NCBI RefSeq assembly: GCF_001640805.2
Contig: NC_066843.1
Location: 9,759,686 to 9,823,685 of the forward strand
DNA from: Lates calcarifer
Taxonomy: Eukaryota; Chordata; Actinopteri; Centropomidae
Direction of reading: 5' to 3'
Length of the DNA stretch: 64,000 nucleotides
Shown here: positions 49,171 to 61,340 of the stretch, in pieces
Position numbering within the stretch: the stretch's first letter is position 1
How the letters are laid out: every line of letters starts with the position of its first letter
The notes under the pieces: generated by a model
Seen by the model: the letters and a program-made list of their open reading frames with translations, nothing else
Database searches by the model: none
Told to the model about the DNA's origin: nothing
Position numbers and translations under genes: made by a program

Positions 49171-50215
49171 ACACAAACTATCCCACTCCTACTGGTATAA
49201 GATCATATAAACAAGAGAGTATTGATAAGCCTTTTCTATTAAGGCCATCTGCACACTCATCCTAAGCAACAGTAGAGACGATGCTAAAAATAAGAAGACA
49301 GAGCACACTGGTGAAGATCACTGAGGATTTATGTGTTTTTGAGACTCTCTTGTGAAGCCGGGGTCAGGAATAATAAAATAACTACTGCCAGCCAGTTAAA
49401 CTTTATTTGCCAGCTGAGAGAATGGGCCTTCCCTTGCAAGGGCATCTGCTATGTCAGAACGAAACACACAAACACACTTTGTTCTTTATTGAAGCTAAAC
49501 GAAACCATCCAGTTTTAATTTTGGTTACTCACTAAATCTAGAACAGGATATGTGTTCATGAAATCTATGTGTAGGAGAGAAAAAATGATTTGTGAGGTAA
49601 CAATGAAAGGTTGGGGGAAAGTCCTGAGGCAGATTTTGAAGATGATCGCTAGACCAAGTTTGTTAGAAATCTACAGAGGACACTTAAAGATACCGTGTGG
49701 AGTTTTTGACTGCTTTCTGCCAATTCCACAAATTCAGCAAATGTCAAACAATCAAGTCAACTCACAGCAGCCAGTGAGTTTTGCGTAAATACAGATAAAC
49801 CAGAATACATTTCTATGGTTACCAAACAATTTTTGCTCCACAACAGAAGGCAAGAAAAATTTATTCATAAAGTGCATTGATTCAGAGGCAGTTTCACATG
49901 AAATATTGATAGTTTGCCATAAAACATTTTACTATTAAGCTGTGGCACGGAGAAGCTAGGGGCTCAGTGCCTTGTTCAGGGACACATCAACAAATTACAA
50001 ATGATATTTCTCCATCTGTAAGGATACTCTGCTTTCCATCGGTCCAACCAGCTTGGTACCGACACTGATACTGACTCATGCTGTTGACAGTGACGTTCCC
50101 ATCATGAGCTGACTCGTGCGGCAGTCGTGTAGTTTTTCTGTCACTTTGAGACTAACGAAGCAATCACTCTCCAGAGTTACAGGGTTTCCTGTCTGATGAA
50201 AACGCTTCACTTAAT
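49171..50215. other. Non-coding DNA with a possible repeat trace
   Basis: At 49955-49990 GGGGCTCAGTGCCTTGTTCAGGGACAC (broken here as GGGGCTCAGTGCC, TTGTTCAGGGACAC) resembles a phrase found in dispersed fish repeats. The rest of that repeat is not visible. No gene recognised. Confidence 0.4.
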
Positions 50216-50284
50216 CCCCCCCCTCCCAAACCAGTCCTCGCTCTGCAGCATCTGTGGCACGGCTCCCCCCCCCACCCCCCTTCC
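50216..50284 (-). repeat. C-rich tracts
   Basis: C8 at 50216-50223 and C9-A-C6 at 50265-50280. G-rich on the minus strand; the cluster marks the left edge of the CNE-like block that follows. Confidence 0.7.
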
Positions 50285-50329
50285 CCTGTAAATCATACTG
50301 TCACTTCTCACACTCAGCACCTCTGGAGC

Positions 50330-50580
50330 GTGAGCACCCGAGCTGGTTTCAATTTGAGCCCTGAGCAAAAGTTAATAAGTTTGAGATAAATTCAGCTGGC
50401 CTGGCTGGAGCTGATTTGGAGCGGTGTACGCTTTCGTCCCCCTGATTAGCCCTGGTCCTAAACTTCATTGGCAAAGCACAAAGAGGGAGTCTGTTTCACC
50501 CTGACCCCTAATGCAGTGTGACCCCATGCAGAGAAGCCTGTTATCATTGCTATTTAGAGAGTTCAGGTTACAGGTGAGTC
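50330..50580. promoter_or_regulatory. Candidate CNE ending in a consensus splice donor
   Basis: Non-repetitive block with TTAATAAG, CTGATTAGCC and CTTCATTGGCAAAG motifs. It ends with CAG followed by GTGAGT (50571-50579), a perfect donor consensus. No open frame spans it, so if the donor is used the exon would be non-coding. Regulatory DNA is the default reading. Confidence 0.37.
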
Positions 50581-50714
50581 AGGTACTAAAAAGATAATAC
50601 TGACATAGCGTAGGGCTGACTGCTAGCGGTGGGGGTTCACTTAGGGAGAAGCACTGAGAACATCCAGTTCAGTGAATCTTCAGTTGCAAAGCAGAAATCA
50701 AGCTGGATCCTGTT

Positions 50715-50762
50715 TTGATCCTTTGTAGAGAAATGCTACGTGCAAATCACAAAGGTAAGGTG
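50715..50762 (+). other. Microexon-like segment (26 nt)
   Basis: TTTTGATCCTTTGTAG ending at 50728 and a GTAAGG donor at 50755 enclose 26 nt. One frame is open, giving eight residues (Lys-Cys-Tyr-Val-Gln-Ile-Thr-Lys). An octamer-like TGCAAAT lies inside (50741-50747). Short matches of this kind arise by chance. Confidence 0.15.
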
Positions 50763-50889
50763 ACTCGGAAAATTGTTGCACAAGAGAAATTGACAAGCTA
50801 CACAAGTAAGCATTGTACTGGGAGTGAAATTATACATAGTTATTGAAAGAGGCTTGCCACACACAAGTGCCAGAGCCATTTTGTTAAAT

Positions 50890-51090
50890 AAACCTCACAT
50901 CCAGCTAATATTCATCCGCGGTAACCTTCGGCAACTGGCGTGATGTTGGTAAGCACCCGTTTGGCCGTCATTAACCAGCTGGAAGTGACTAGAGCCCTTT
51001 CTGCTTCCCACCACATGATTGGAGGCAACCCCCAGTAACCTAACGCAGGAGCCAATTATAGATAATTTAAGACTTAAGCAATTTGGACAG
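50890..51090. promoter_or_regulatory. Candidate conserved non-coding element
   Basis: Low-repeat block with AGCTAATATTCAT, CGTCATTAACCAGCTGG (CAGCTG E-box) and CCAATTATAGATAATTTAAG. Several CpG survive, unusual for the surrounding AT-rich DNA. Confidence 0.37.
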
Positions 51091-52539
51091 ATTTCTGGAA
51101 ATTACTGTAGAGGTCTTGTTGCTGTCACCGAACAGAAATGAGAGTGGGATATTTTGACAGGTTTTTTTTTACCACAAACCAGTTCTCAGATACACAAAGA
51201 GAGAGGTTACATGGTGCCTAATATCCATGTGTTGATTTGGGCTAAAGTCAGGGGGTTAAGCAAGGTCTAGTTAGCCGGGTTCTGAATTACCACTGAGAAG
51301 GTTAAGCAAAACAACAGGCCTCCATCCCACCTGTCCACCAATTACTGCTACATAAACATGATGGTCGGTCGGCTGCATGCACACGCATAAGATAAATTTA
51401 CCTAGGTGGTCGGACTTCCCCAATTAAGGAATCTGACAACTGGAGACAGACTGAAAAATGCTCTGTTTGAGCCAAATGCTATAAAACCCCGGAGCAGTGA
51501 CCAGTCTGGGCGTGTTTTGGAGAATCCACCGCTAGTAACTTTCTTCATTACAACTATATTTCATGGTGAAATGGCAGAAATTAAAGACATATTATACAAA
51601 GCAGTGAAAGCCAAAACTGGAGAACAGGACAAAAACATCAAGATGGCATTTTCAGGCTATTCTGATGCTGTAAGCATCACCTTTGTTCTTTTCCTGCCAC
51701 GCTGTGACATACAATTCAACTAAGACACACACCTCTCCCTCTGGAGCCAAGCCCTTTCCCCTGCTGTCTTTGGCCTCTGTGACCTGACTGTGTTAACAGG
51801 TGGATGCGCCCATGTTTGCTGCCCGTCTCTTTCTGTTTGCCCACGATGGTCAGACAGGAAGCTGGCCAGACTGCGGTCGGCATGAGCCAGGGCTGAAACC
51901 TTTCAGGCTAGGTGTGAGGAGGACTCGGTGACATCACTGTTATGGGATAGTCTTGTGACGAAGGTGAGGAGGAGGAGACTTGCTGTGAATCTATTTCTGG
52001 CTCTGCTTATATACACACACCATCCTAAATAAGAGACACTGCTTTTCAATGACGTATCATGAAAATATAACATCAAAAGGATTAAAAAAAAAGTCTTGGA
52101 TATATACAGAGACCTATAGTATTTTTATTCTATAAGCATGTCTATCATAATAATATAGGTACTGTACAGTATAAGGGTTTTGCGAACATAGGAAATCTTT
52201 GTCTCATGCTGCATATGGGTTAAATTAAAGTTAGAAACCAAACCCATTGAACATTGGCTCTGACAAAACATCACTTTTGAATTGGGTTGAGTGATGTTAT
52301 AAAGCTATCTTCCCCTGGTTTTAGTTAAACCATCCAGGCATTAGCCAAACCAGGACTAATCCTATGGTCTTCCTGCTGCTAGGTCCTGGTGTGTATCAGG
52401 GACTTGCTGTTCCATAGATGGTCATTTATTTGAGCCGTGGGATTACAGTATTTGTATGAATGTGTGAATGCATGTAATCATGTGTGTGGTCTTATTCACA
52501 TCACACATACCTGCCCCCCCCCCTTCCGCCTCCCCACTG
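51091..52539. other. Non-coding DNA
   Basis: No gene recognised. The 51406-51723 frame (105 codons) has a plausible amino-acid mix but no homology I can see. A C10 run lies at 52514-52523. Confidence 0.5.
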
Positions 52540-52815
52540 CTGGGGCCCACTACCACTTCACCCAGAGACACAATTAAGAGCTCCTGGCCGGAAAGCAGGC
52601 CCGAGCGGGTGGAACGCCGAGACGAGACAGACTCGCCAGGGCAGTTCCTTTCCCTTCCTCGTCTCTGAATTCTCTTTGGCAAGATGCAGACGGCCCGAGA
52701 TGTCAGGGCCAAGCAAAAGCGCAATCCGTCTCATCGCAGTTGGCTGACTGCAGGACCCGAAGCAATTGTAGCATCTCTCTGGCTGCTTTGCACTGAGCCA
52801 TGAGGGAAACGGTAA
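52540..52815 (+). promoter_or_regulatory. CpG-rich block ending in a splice donor: candidate first exon
   Basis: CpG dinucleotides are dense at 52580-52730 against a CpG-poor background. An ATG with a good context (A at -3) at 52684 opens a 38-codon frame that stops at 52799. Another ATG at 52800 (GCC context) is followed after ATG-AGG-GAA-ACG by a GTAAGG donor at 52812. That arrangement (CpG-rich leader, upstream frame, start codon, donor) fits a first exon, but the coding part would be only four codons and no next exon is identified. Alternatives are a CpG-rich enhancer or a non-coding RNA start. Confidence 0.3.
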
Positions 52816-53989
52816 GGTTCACATTCACAGCAAGTTACGGTGGTCTGCATGTACAACTGCTGAACTCTCGGGACGTGGCCACTGATAATTTTCACCACAA
52901 TAGGTCAGCTTTTCTTGAGTGGTGGTGAGAAAAACGTTCCTCTCAAAGTCACTGCAGAGCTGCGAGCTGCATGGTCAGTAATAACCAACAGATGCTTCTT
53001 CTGTCTTTATTTCTATGTACAAATTGGGAACATTAGTTCATTGCTAAGCTTAATAACTAAGAGATTTTTTAGTGATTACATAATCCCCCTAGAGATAACT
53101 ATACCTATACAGTATTCATGTATTAATTGAGCTGTCAGTAAGTGTAACATCTTACTCTATTGTAACATCTAAAGAAAATAACAGTTCCTGCCGCAATTAC
53201 CAAATGACCACTAGTGTCCTCTGTCAACAAACTGAGACAAATCACCTCTTAAATGTCTATTCCAGAGTCCCTGGGGTCAAATGACAGTCCTGACTACATA
53301 TAAAGGGTTATATTTAGGACAGTTTCTTGTATTGCCTCTAGCACCACATTAACCTCTGACCTCTAACTAGGCTCTAAGCTCCTGGTGGTTTACAGCTGGG
53401 ACAACTACTCCTGTGCGCCAAGACTGGTGATCATTTATCTGCTGGACAGTCCTAATGCATGCACATTAACACGGCTCAAGAAGGAGATGAAAAAACACAG
53501 ATGAAAAAAATGAAAATGTTAAAGCTGATTTTTTCAAACAATGGGCACAAACAATGGGCCTTTATTATATTATACCTAATGCCTGGATTGAGGTGGTTAA
53601 TGAGCAGATTTCAGCATCCTCCTCCACTCTCATACAGAGATGACAGTTAAGGGAGCCGCTCTGTTTTCGGGCTTGGTATGTGTACTCAGAACAAACAGAT
53701 TTACTACCAAAAAATGCAAGTGCTGAGTGAAAGTGTTGCATCCCATTGAGTTTTCAAGGGTCCTATGATGAGGCCTTTGAGCTTCACAGATATGGGTCAA
53801 GTGTTTATTTAGCCTTAACCTTTGATGTAATCAGCAAGTCACACACACTGCCATTTTTGGTCCAATTTCACTCAACACCTGAGGTTGTAAAGGTCTGGAA
53901 AAACAGCACTGAAAAGCACTGTAATACATTTGAATTTTACATTATAAAACTCCAAAACACAATTAAATGAGTAATTCTAAAAATACCAA
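52816..53989. other. AT-rich non-coding DNA
   Basis: No gene recognised; the short frames at 52915-53130, 53459-53650 and 53746-53970 have no known product. Confidence 0.5.
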
Positions 53990-54200
53990 CATTCCCATTT
54001 CCTTATTTCTACAGGCGTCTAATTGGTTGCTGGTGTTTGACACCCAAGCGACAGGTGTTTGTATTTCCTTTCCTGAAACCCACAGTGGGTTTATTTAGGT
54101 TTTCACACACAGACTACATCCACCGCCCAGCTCCTGCTCCTGTCCTATATAACAGGAGGAAGGCATCATCTGTATGACTCACATTTCTATCTGGGCAGCC
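53990..54200 (+). promoter_or_regulatory. Promoter-like stretch: CCAAT, T-box sites, CACCGCCC, TATATAA
   Basis: In order: an inverted CCAAT box ATTGG (54022-54026), T-box-like cores GGTGT (54032-54036), ACACC (54040-54044) and AGGTGT (54053-54058), a CACCGCCC box (54121-54128) and a TATATAA box (54146-54152). This order and spacing suit a tissue-specific TATA promoter with a start near 54177. An acceptor-like TTATTTCTACAG (54004-54015) also occurs. No coding sequence follows, so any transcript would begin with a non-coding exon. Confidence 0.28.
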
Positions 54201-57200
54201 CTGCCAGCCTGAAACACAGCTGAGGTCCTGGATGTAACTTAGCTCCTCGCCTCTATAACCCCAGCTGTAAAATGACACAACTCCTCAAGTAGCTCCTCAG
54301 CAGCCATCAAACCCCAAGTGCCTGTTAAAGCTCACTGACCCCCCCCACCTCCACCATCCCACCCTTGTCTTATAAAACCAGGAGCCATAAAACCAGCCAC
54401 TGGGCTCATTTCTACTCTCTGTGCGTCCTCTGCGTTGTGGTGAATGGCCAGTTCATACATAAAGATGTCACGATAATATTTTGAACTTGATTGCCTCAAT
54501 TGGGAATTTACAGTATATTAGGTGATTTATCTGTGTGAGATCAGAGGTCAGAACACAGATGGTAGAAATCTCCGAAGCAAATGCTTGGTCCCAGTCATTT
54601 CCAATTTAAGTAGAGGGGGAACTAGAGATGTTTACAGTCCAGTGATATTAGCATATCGGAGACTGAATATTTCATATTGTGCCAGTCACTTGAACTTAAT
54701 GTGAGGAATATCCCAGTAATGAAGCAAACAGAGAGTGACTGGGCAATTTTATGATGACCAGCTTCCAGGCCGCCACGAAGAAAACATCACCAGCCTGAGT
54801 AACTGTGCTGAGGAGTTTGATGTCAAACCAAGCAGCCCCTCCCGATCCCATCACACCACCCCCTTCTACTCACAGTGTTCTCACTCCACCCTTTTCCTTT
54901 GCCACTCACTCCAAATCCTGTCCACAGGCTGGACCACAAGAAGTAAAATCAAAATCTTGGCAGCTTCTTTTCCATCATATTTAAAGGGTGAAATAGAAAA
55001 CTATTGACGGGATCAAACCACAAGCGACCAAGATGACACGAACAAGACATTATTTTAAGGCAAATCATTTCACCGAGAGCCAGGTGCAGAATCTACTCAG
55101 GGAGGGTTTCCAGAAAAATATTATATAATATTATAGACTATTCATTGGCAAGTAGTGTTGGGTTTGATTAATTGCTATTCATGCAAAGCCATCATACAGG
55201 TCTTATACTGTGTAAATTATGCATCAGTGCTGAATTTGAATAGATTTGCAAACAGTTTAGCACAGAAAAAGCTGCTGAGTTTTGCATCTTATAGAGCTAC
55301 ATGGAAACAATTACTTCCTGGCAAATGCAGATTTGTTGGCAGATCTCTTCCCAAATGTGTGTGCCTGCGCACATTCACCATGTGTGTAGTTACACTTGAG
55401 CACAAAGAGAATAATTGCCACTGAAACGTCACTAGGTTTCATTTGACAAGTGTGCTGTGCATCAGCCAAGCAACATCTGGACTCAAATGGAGAAATGACT
55501 GCCAAGCACATGCATTACAGCTCAAAACCTCTCTGCTTGAGGATGCCTGCGAGGCTGAAAATTAGCTGAGAAAGTAGTGTAAAAGTTGCAAAGCAGGAGC
55601 GTCTCTTTGTCTGCCACTCTCCACGCTGATTCCGCAAAATACAGCCCAGTAATTTAAATTAAAGAAAGCAGCTACACACATAATAGTACCTGATGTTTAA
55701 GGGAAGAGAGGCGATAGCTGGTGGTAAAAGCTGCGCAAATACAAATAAAAACTACCCTAAAAATAAAGCTAAAGGTTATAGTCACCCCAAGGAAGCATAA
55801 AATCCTCATAAAATAAAGTCCTCTAATGCATAAAGATGTAATAAATATCCCTTTCAGTGTTTTTACAGGACATATTAACTTCACAAGTGGCTGCTATGAC
55901 CACATCCATACACAACTCCTTATGCAGTGGCCTTCCTTTGTGCTTTTAAGAATTTGAGCATGCAAGTTGAGGTCAACACTTGGAATTCGTGGTAATGATA
56001 AAATGTAACTATCATTAGCAATTGTGGAAAGGTTAAAAAAAGAACATATTAGAGGACATCACTGCAAAAACAGAGATGAAGTAAATAAAACTGAGCATTC
56101 TAATGACGATGAAATGTCATACAAATCTGCTCCCACTAAAATTATTTCAAGGATACTTGTGTTTAAATGTCAAACTTAACAACGGCACCGAAGGAGACAT
56201 CTAGGCGTATACCTAAATCCAAGGCTGATGACGTTATACTTTATTAAAGACTGAGATTCGGTGAGTGGAGAATTAAACATCATTAAATTCCTCTACTTTT
56301 TTTGGGATCAGATTTCAGATCTTGGGAAAATTTGTGTTGTATCTATCCTGATTCTGGTTCAAGTTCACACTGGTAGCTTTCAGCTTTGACACACACCTGG
56401 CAAGGCAGGATTTTCCTTATGTTTTCTAGTCTGCACCATGCCGTCAGCAAACAAGCGAGGAATACTAAAAGCCGTCCTCAGATGAACTCTGACCTGGTTA
56501 GCTGTGCCACTGAAATGTTGAGTGGAGGGCCTCTCCATTCTGCATGTTTAATGAGAGCAGCTGACAAACTGAATCTAAGTGCCTACTGAGGGATGGAACA
56601 GGAGGTTGGTAGAATGGGTGCTGGTGGGTTGGACAAAGAAATTAGCTACTGAGGCCTGTTCTCTGTTGGTTTTAAGTGAATCTGATTGGCTGCAGAGGGG
56701 TGTAATTGAGTCCAATCAAGTCAACAGCAGCAGTGAGCATTTTCTTTACTCATGCTCTATTAGAGAAATTGTTATCACTGTCAACAAATACTGGAAATAC
56801 ACCCTGTATTTTAAAGTATGACTTTGTGTGTGTGAGAACCACAACATTTCGCTGCAGTGATGAGAACTGAGCTGCCAAGTCATTCATTCCCAGCCAAGTA
56901 TTTGAATGAATAACACTGATAGTGAATGATTCCAGACCTCCCTTTAGGAAGCAAGGTGGACGGTGAGAGCGTAGGAGTCAGGGTGGTGGACGGATGGATG
57001 TGTGGCGTGTCCAACTTTCATGCAGAAAACAGGAGTTAACTTCCTCTCACAGACTTGTGATATGAATTCACAGGGTTTCCCTAACCTAGAACTGAGTGTT
57101 AATTGCCAAATCGTAATCATGTCTTAATCTTAAAGGAAAATGAAAATTTATAAAAGTTGAAGTTATGAAAATATTGTACTCACAAATGTGATAGCTAAGA

Positions 57201-58402
57201 TTGTGAGTGACCATGTAACACAAACTCCCAAGTAAGTCAGATTTATAGGCATAGAAAAAACACAGGCTAATAGTACGAATACAGCCAAACTTCCTCGTTT
57301 AATGTTGACCTACTGTGCTTGCCGTAATTGTGCACTCTCATGAATTCCCTGTGGAATACTGACACTGTAGGTGCACTAGCTTTTGATTTTATCTTCAAAT
57401 ATAATGTCAGTTAATCTGGCAAAACATACTTTTAGCCATATTATATGCTATATGTTATAGCCTATACAATGTTACTATAACAAATACAACTGATGGCACA
57501 GCTAAAATTAAGTAGAGGTTCCAGTAAACTCTAGTTTTCCTTTAACTCTATTTTGTAGCTGGTTGACTTTAATCTTAGTTTATTTGTTATAACCATGATT
57601 TTTGCCATGTGCAGATATCGTAAAAAGACAAGAATTTGAAATATGTTGGCATTGCATGTTAAAAAGTGTTGTCATTGTATCTAATCCAGGGTTTCACAGA
57701 ATCGCCCAATTTCATCATTTTTCTATGGTGATGGGTTTGCCACTCCCCAGTCCCACTAGGAAAGAAGACATGCAGTTTAATCACCCAAGTTGGTCACTGG
57801 CATGCACAGTCTGCTTGATAACCATACTGATGACTTTAAATCTGAACATGCATGTTCAAGACTGCATATATCGAAGTCTCAAAGGTCTCTCTTTAGGCAT
57901 CACACTACAAGTACACTGGTAACTTCATTGACCCGTCTCAGCCAGGAAGCCTGAGCACACACATCTGTTGCTGGTTTTGCAGTATTGTACTCTTTCATAT
58001 GCAATCCCTCACATTTTGCAAAGGATAAGCAATAATTGGTGAGACAACTGTAAAATGGTGATCAGTTGCTGAGTGTTATAGAAACGTTATGACAGCATGA
58101 TAGACCGCGAGGGCTGTCCAGCCTGCAGTTGCTTGGCTGAGTGAGTGGCTGTGAGGTTTTGTAGGCTGAATTTCCCTCGAGGGAACACGGGCAGAGGCTG
58201 ACAGCTTTAGGGCGGTGGGGGTGGAGGGAGAACAGGAAAGAGGTGGTGCAGAGCATTGGAAGCGAGGCCATTTTTTATGACTTTGATTTGGGAAGGACAC
58301 TACATCACTTGTGTAGTGATGCTGGCTGAATGAAAAAACAGGAATGGAATGGGGCCGGCGCAGTGAGTCCAGGGAAACAGGGAGGTGAAATGAAGAGTCC
58401 AG
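54201..58402. other. Non-coding DNA without recognised genes
   Basis: C-rich sequence at 54339-54365, TATAAAA at about 54371, a 16-bp AT palindrome at 55117-55132, and a TTCCCTCGAGGGAA palindrome at 58172-58185. The open frames are all unrecognised. 55410-55640 and 56380-56560 are the more balanced pieces. Confidence 0.5.
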
Positions 58403-58420
58403 TGATGATGATGATGATGA
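58403..58420. repeat. (TGA)6 microsatellite
   Basis: Six perfect trinucleotide units. Confidence 0.93.
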
Positions 58421-59205
58421 TTAGGCTTCCTTTGGCTAATGTGACTGCTTCAGGCTGCCTCGCTAATCAAAGTCTGGATTTTATGGTCGGATCAGTTAAG
58501 TAAACTTCATCTGGCTGCTGTCTGCTCTCTTCTTGTGCACCTCATCGTTGTTCTGTGCCCTGCTTTGTTTCCCTTGTTCTTGGCCTGGAAAGCTGGCACA
58601 GCCTGGGACTGACATGGTAGTCTGTGGCTGTATTTCTCTTAATTACAGACTTCTGTGGATCCAGTCCCCTCTGTGAAAGTCAACAATACAGACAATATAG
58701 AGTTTCATAATTTCACAGACCATGTACAGGCCATAGATAGCATGACTCTGACATTTTTGTTTTAATGTCAAACCATATATCAACAAAACTTCTTGTACTC
58801 ATATGAAAAGTAAAAGTAAAATATTCTTATGTAAACTGATCACTTTCCCATATGATACATTGACATAGGTCTTTTTGAGCTATTTTTATTCCTTATTTGC
58901 TATGTGTGATGAACCCACTTTAATCTAATACATATATAGTAAGCCTCAAACGTCAACATTAGTTATATCGTAAAACTTAATGTATGTCCAAACCAAACAA
59001 GAACCGAGGTATGATGCCAATACAACACCGGAATTTTACCACATTTCTAGACTCTCTACAATGAAAAAGTTTCAGTACAGTATGTGTTTCAGTGAAAAAT
59101 GCACTGCACAAACAATCAATTAATACTTCAACTGTTGGGAATAAAACTGGAAGTGCTAACTGGTGTCCTGAAAGAGTCCCCACGCAGCTTCACATGAGAC
59201 ACTTG
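58421..59205. other. Non-coding DNA
   Basis: A CGCTAATCAAAGTC motif near 58460 resembles a TCF/LEF-like AATCAAAG. No gene recognised. Confidence 0.5.
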
Positions 59206-59209
59206 GCAA

Positions 59210-59630
59210 ATCTCTGCATACATATGTGTCAGCGTTTCAGCGATTTACAGTACAATAATGCCAACCCATTCCATGACTCCCGAGGTGATAGTAACAGAGA
59301 AAATAGGCCAGCTGTCATGTGGGATGGCTGCAGATGGGTGAGATCATTATTATGTAATTGGTGCTGCTATTGCAGTCTCTCCCAATGTGTGAAAGCAGGC
59401 ATCGCCCGCGCTGGCACCCTGTCAATCAGCCAAACCTCAGTGTTTAGAGAAAAGCCCCGAGATCCACCATATCTGTTACAGCCACACTGAGCCTGCAGGA
59501 GCAATAACTGGCCTGCAGCTTCCAGCCTTCCGATCAGACTGCCTCTCATTGGCCGATTAACACTGTGGAGTCCTCCAAAAGGATATGAGCCTGAATGTAA
59601 TGGAGGTCTGATTTCATAAAACTCACTCAT
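59210..59630. promoter_or_regulatory. Best candidate CNE/enhancer, with a PBX-MEIS site
   Basis: About 420 bp of complex, non-repetitive sequence with preserved CpG sites, bounded on the right by a CA microsatellite. CTGTCAATCA at 59419-59428 is, on the minus strand, TGATTGACAG, the known PBX-MEIS/PREP heterodimer consensus. ATTATTATGTAATTGG (59346-59361) and CCGATTAACAC (59552-59562) add homeodomain and CCAAT-type cores. The 132-codon frame across part of it matches nothing known. Confidence 0.45.
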
Positions 59631-59639
59631 TAAAAAAAA

Positions 59640-59677
<38 letters not shown>
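59640..59677. repeat. (CA)n microsatellite
   Basis: About 36 bp of CA repeat with one TA interruption, preceded by an A8 run. Confidence 0.97.
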
Positions 59678-59678
<1 letters not shown>

Positions 59679-60264
59679 GTGCAGCAGAGTGGATTTTCAG
59701 TAATGCACTACACAGGACTTGATGGAATCCAGATTTCACTCAGCACACTCCAGGATGCCAGGCAAGCACAGTTCAGGGATTATATTAACCTTCAGCTGAT
59801 AAATATTCATAAGCAGTCCGTATTATAAAAATAAAATGGTTGCCATAACAAACACACCTCCTTTATTTAATCACTGTATGGTAAACGTGGATTAATGTTG
59901 TTTACCTTGCCTTACAGAAACCCGGAGGCATAAAATTGAACATTCCTAAAGCAGGTAACGTCTTAACGCTGTACTCATTAGTCAAATGATGAATGTCAAC
60001 ACAAACTGTACAAACTTAAAAATGTTGCCCAGAATAGATCAGGGTCCACTGGTTGGATTAGACACTAGTAACAGGCAAAATCGAAATGAAATTCACTATT
60101 CTCTGCTTTTTTTTATTTTCTATTTGGTTGGCAGTTAAATCCAGCAGAAGGTCTGTTGGTGCTGTGAAGTGCCACTGAAAATACAGTCATATAAACTGAT
60201 TTAAAAATGTGGCAGGATCGGACTGAGCCGATATAGGATTACCTGTTATCATTCGTGTCAATAA
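59678..60264. other. AT-rich non-coding DNA
   Basis: No gene recognised. ATAAATATTCATAAGC near 59800 is AT-rich homeobox-like sequence. Confidence 0.5.
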
Positions 60265-60420
60265 GAAATTTATGCAGAGCCCCAGAGAGCTGGGAGGTTG
60301 GGGAAGTGGAGTCAAGTTTTCGAATGTGATAAAAATCAGCTGGCGCCTGTTGAGGACGTGGCTGTGTATGTCCTGTCACCGCCAAGGACAAAGAGTCTCC
60401 CCAGTCACGCCTAAAACAAG
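60265..60420. promoter_or_regulatory. Candidate conserved non-coding element
   Basis: GC-enriched, non-repetitive island (CAGCTGGCGCC at 60338-60348; GGACAAAGAG SOX-like core near 60386) between AT-rich flanks. Confidence 0.27.
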
Positions 60421-60999
60421 GATTTCCACCTTACTGCTCACTGAAATTTTGGCTCCTGGCTGCTCTAATATGAAAGTGGTCAGAGGCACGCCATACAAAA
60501 TGAATCAGATACTAAATAAGAATTTAGAATATTTAACTAAAAGGTTTTTTGATGCAAAGTTACAGATTGAAAACTTTAAAAAAAAGAACTAGCTAAATAA
60601 AATACATTCCCTCTAAAACAGTCACTTAATGGCAAATGTCACCTCAAGGCCAGATGACAATTCTCATAAAGATGACTCTGATATGATACTTAAATTGTCT
60701 TCCTGCAGCTCAAGTAACATAACAGTAATTTTGCTCTTCTACCCCTTCCAGCTCATATTCTCTTTCATTTTTCCACGTTGTTGTTTTTCCTCGCCATTAG
60801 CCTATACCTCCAACTGTAAATTCTAGCCCCCGGTGGGACTGCACCCGCCTTGTGTTGCACCGTCTCCCTCCCCAGGCTTGTGATCTTTAGGCTGGTGAGA
60901 AACATTCAGAGGTGCTCCTTTTTCCTTCCTGTTCCATGCATGACTTTAAGTGGTGACCCAAGAGACTTGGATTGGGCTTGCTGACAAAACTTTCCAACC
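60421..60999. other. Non-coding DNA
   Basis: No gene recognised; short frames have no known product. Confidence 0.5.
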
Positions 61000-61340
61000 C
61001 CCCCGCCCCGACACGCTCACCTGTCCCGGCTTCATTCATCGGACTTCATCTGCTCCTTCTCGGGACTTGCCATCTGCACGTCCTCATGTATATAGATACC
61101 CATTATTAAAGAGTTAGGCCTCAGTGAGCGACTTCAACCAAGACTAAGGTGCGCTGAAGCCACAGTTTCAGGTCACAGGAGTGCACTGAGGTGTAGGTGC
61201 TGGGTAACTCTAGATTTTTAATTACAGAGCGCGCATGGCGGTGCGATAAGAGGGTCACAGCTTCCTGATAACCTGTTTGGTGAGTCAGAGGCTGTTTGTC
61301 GCCCAGACAGATCGTAAGCTGTGAGAACGGGACAAAACCT
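61000..61340. promoter_or_regulatory. Candidate regulatory block with raised CpG
   Basis: CpG occurs repeatedly at 61001-61080 and again at 61229-61245 (GAGCGCGCATGGCGGTGCG). ACCCATTATTAAAGAG near 61098 and TTTTTAATTACAG near 61215 add homeodomain-type cores. No coding frame of interest. Confidence 0.32.

Noticed and set aside
59092..59490. 132-codon frame overlapping the best CNE candidate
   Set aside because: No domain recognised; length is within what 64 kb of sequence gives by chance.
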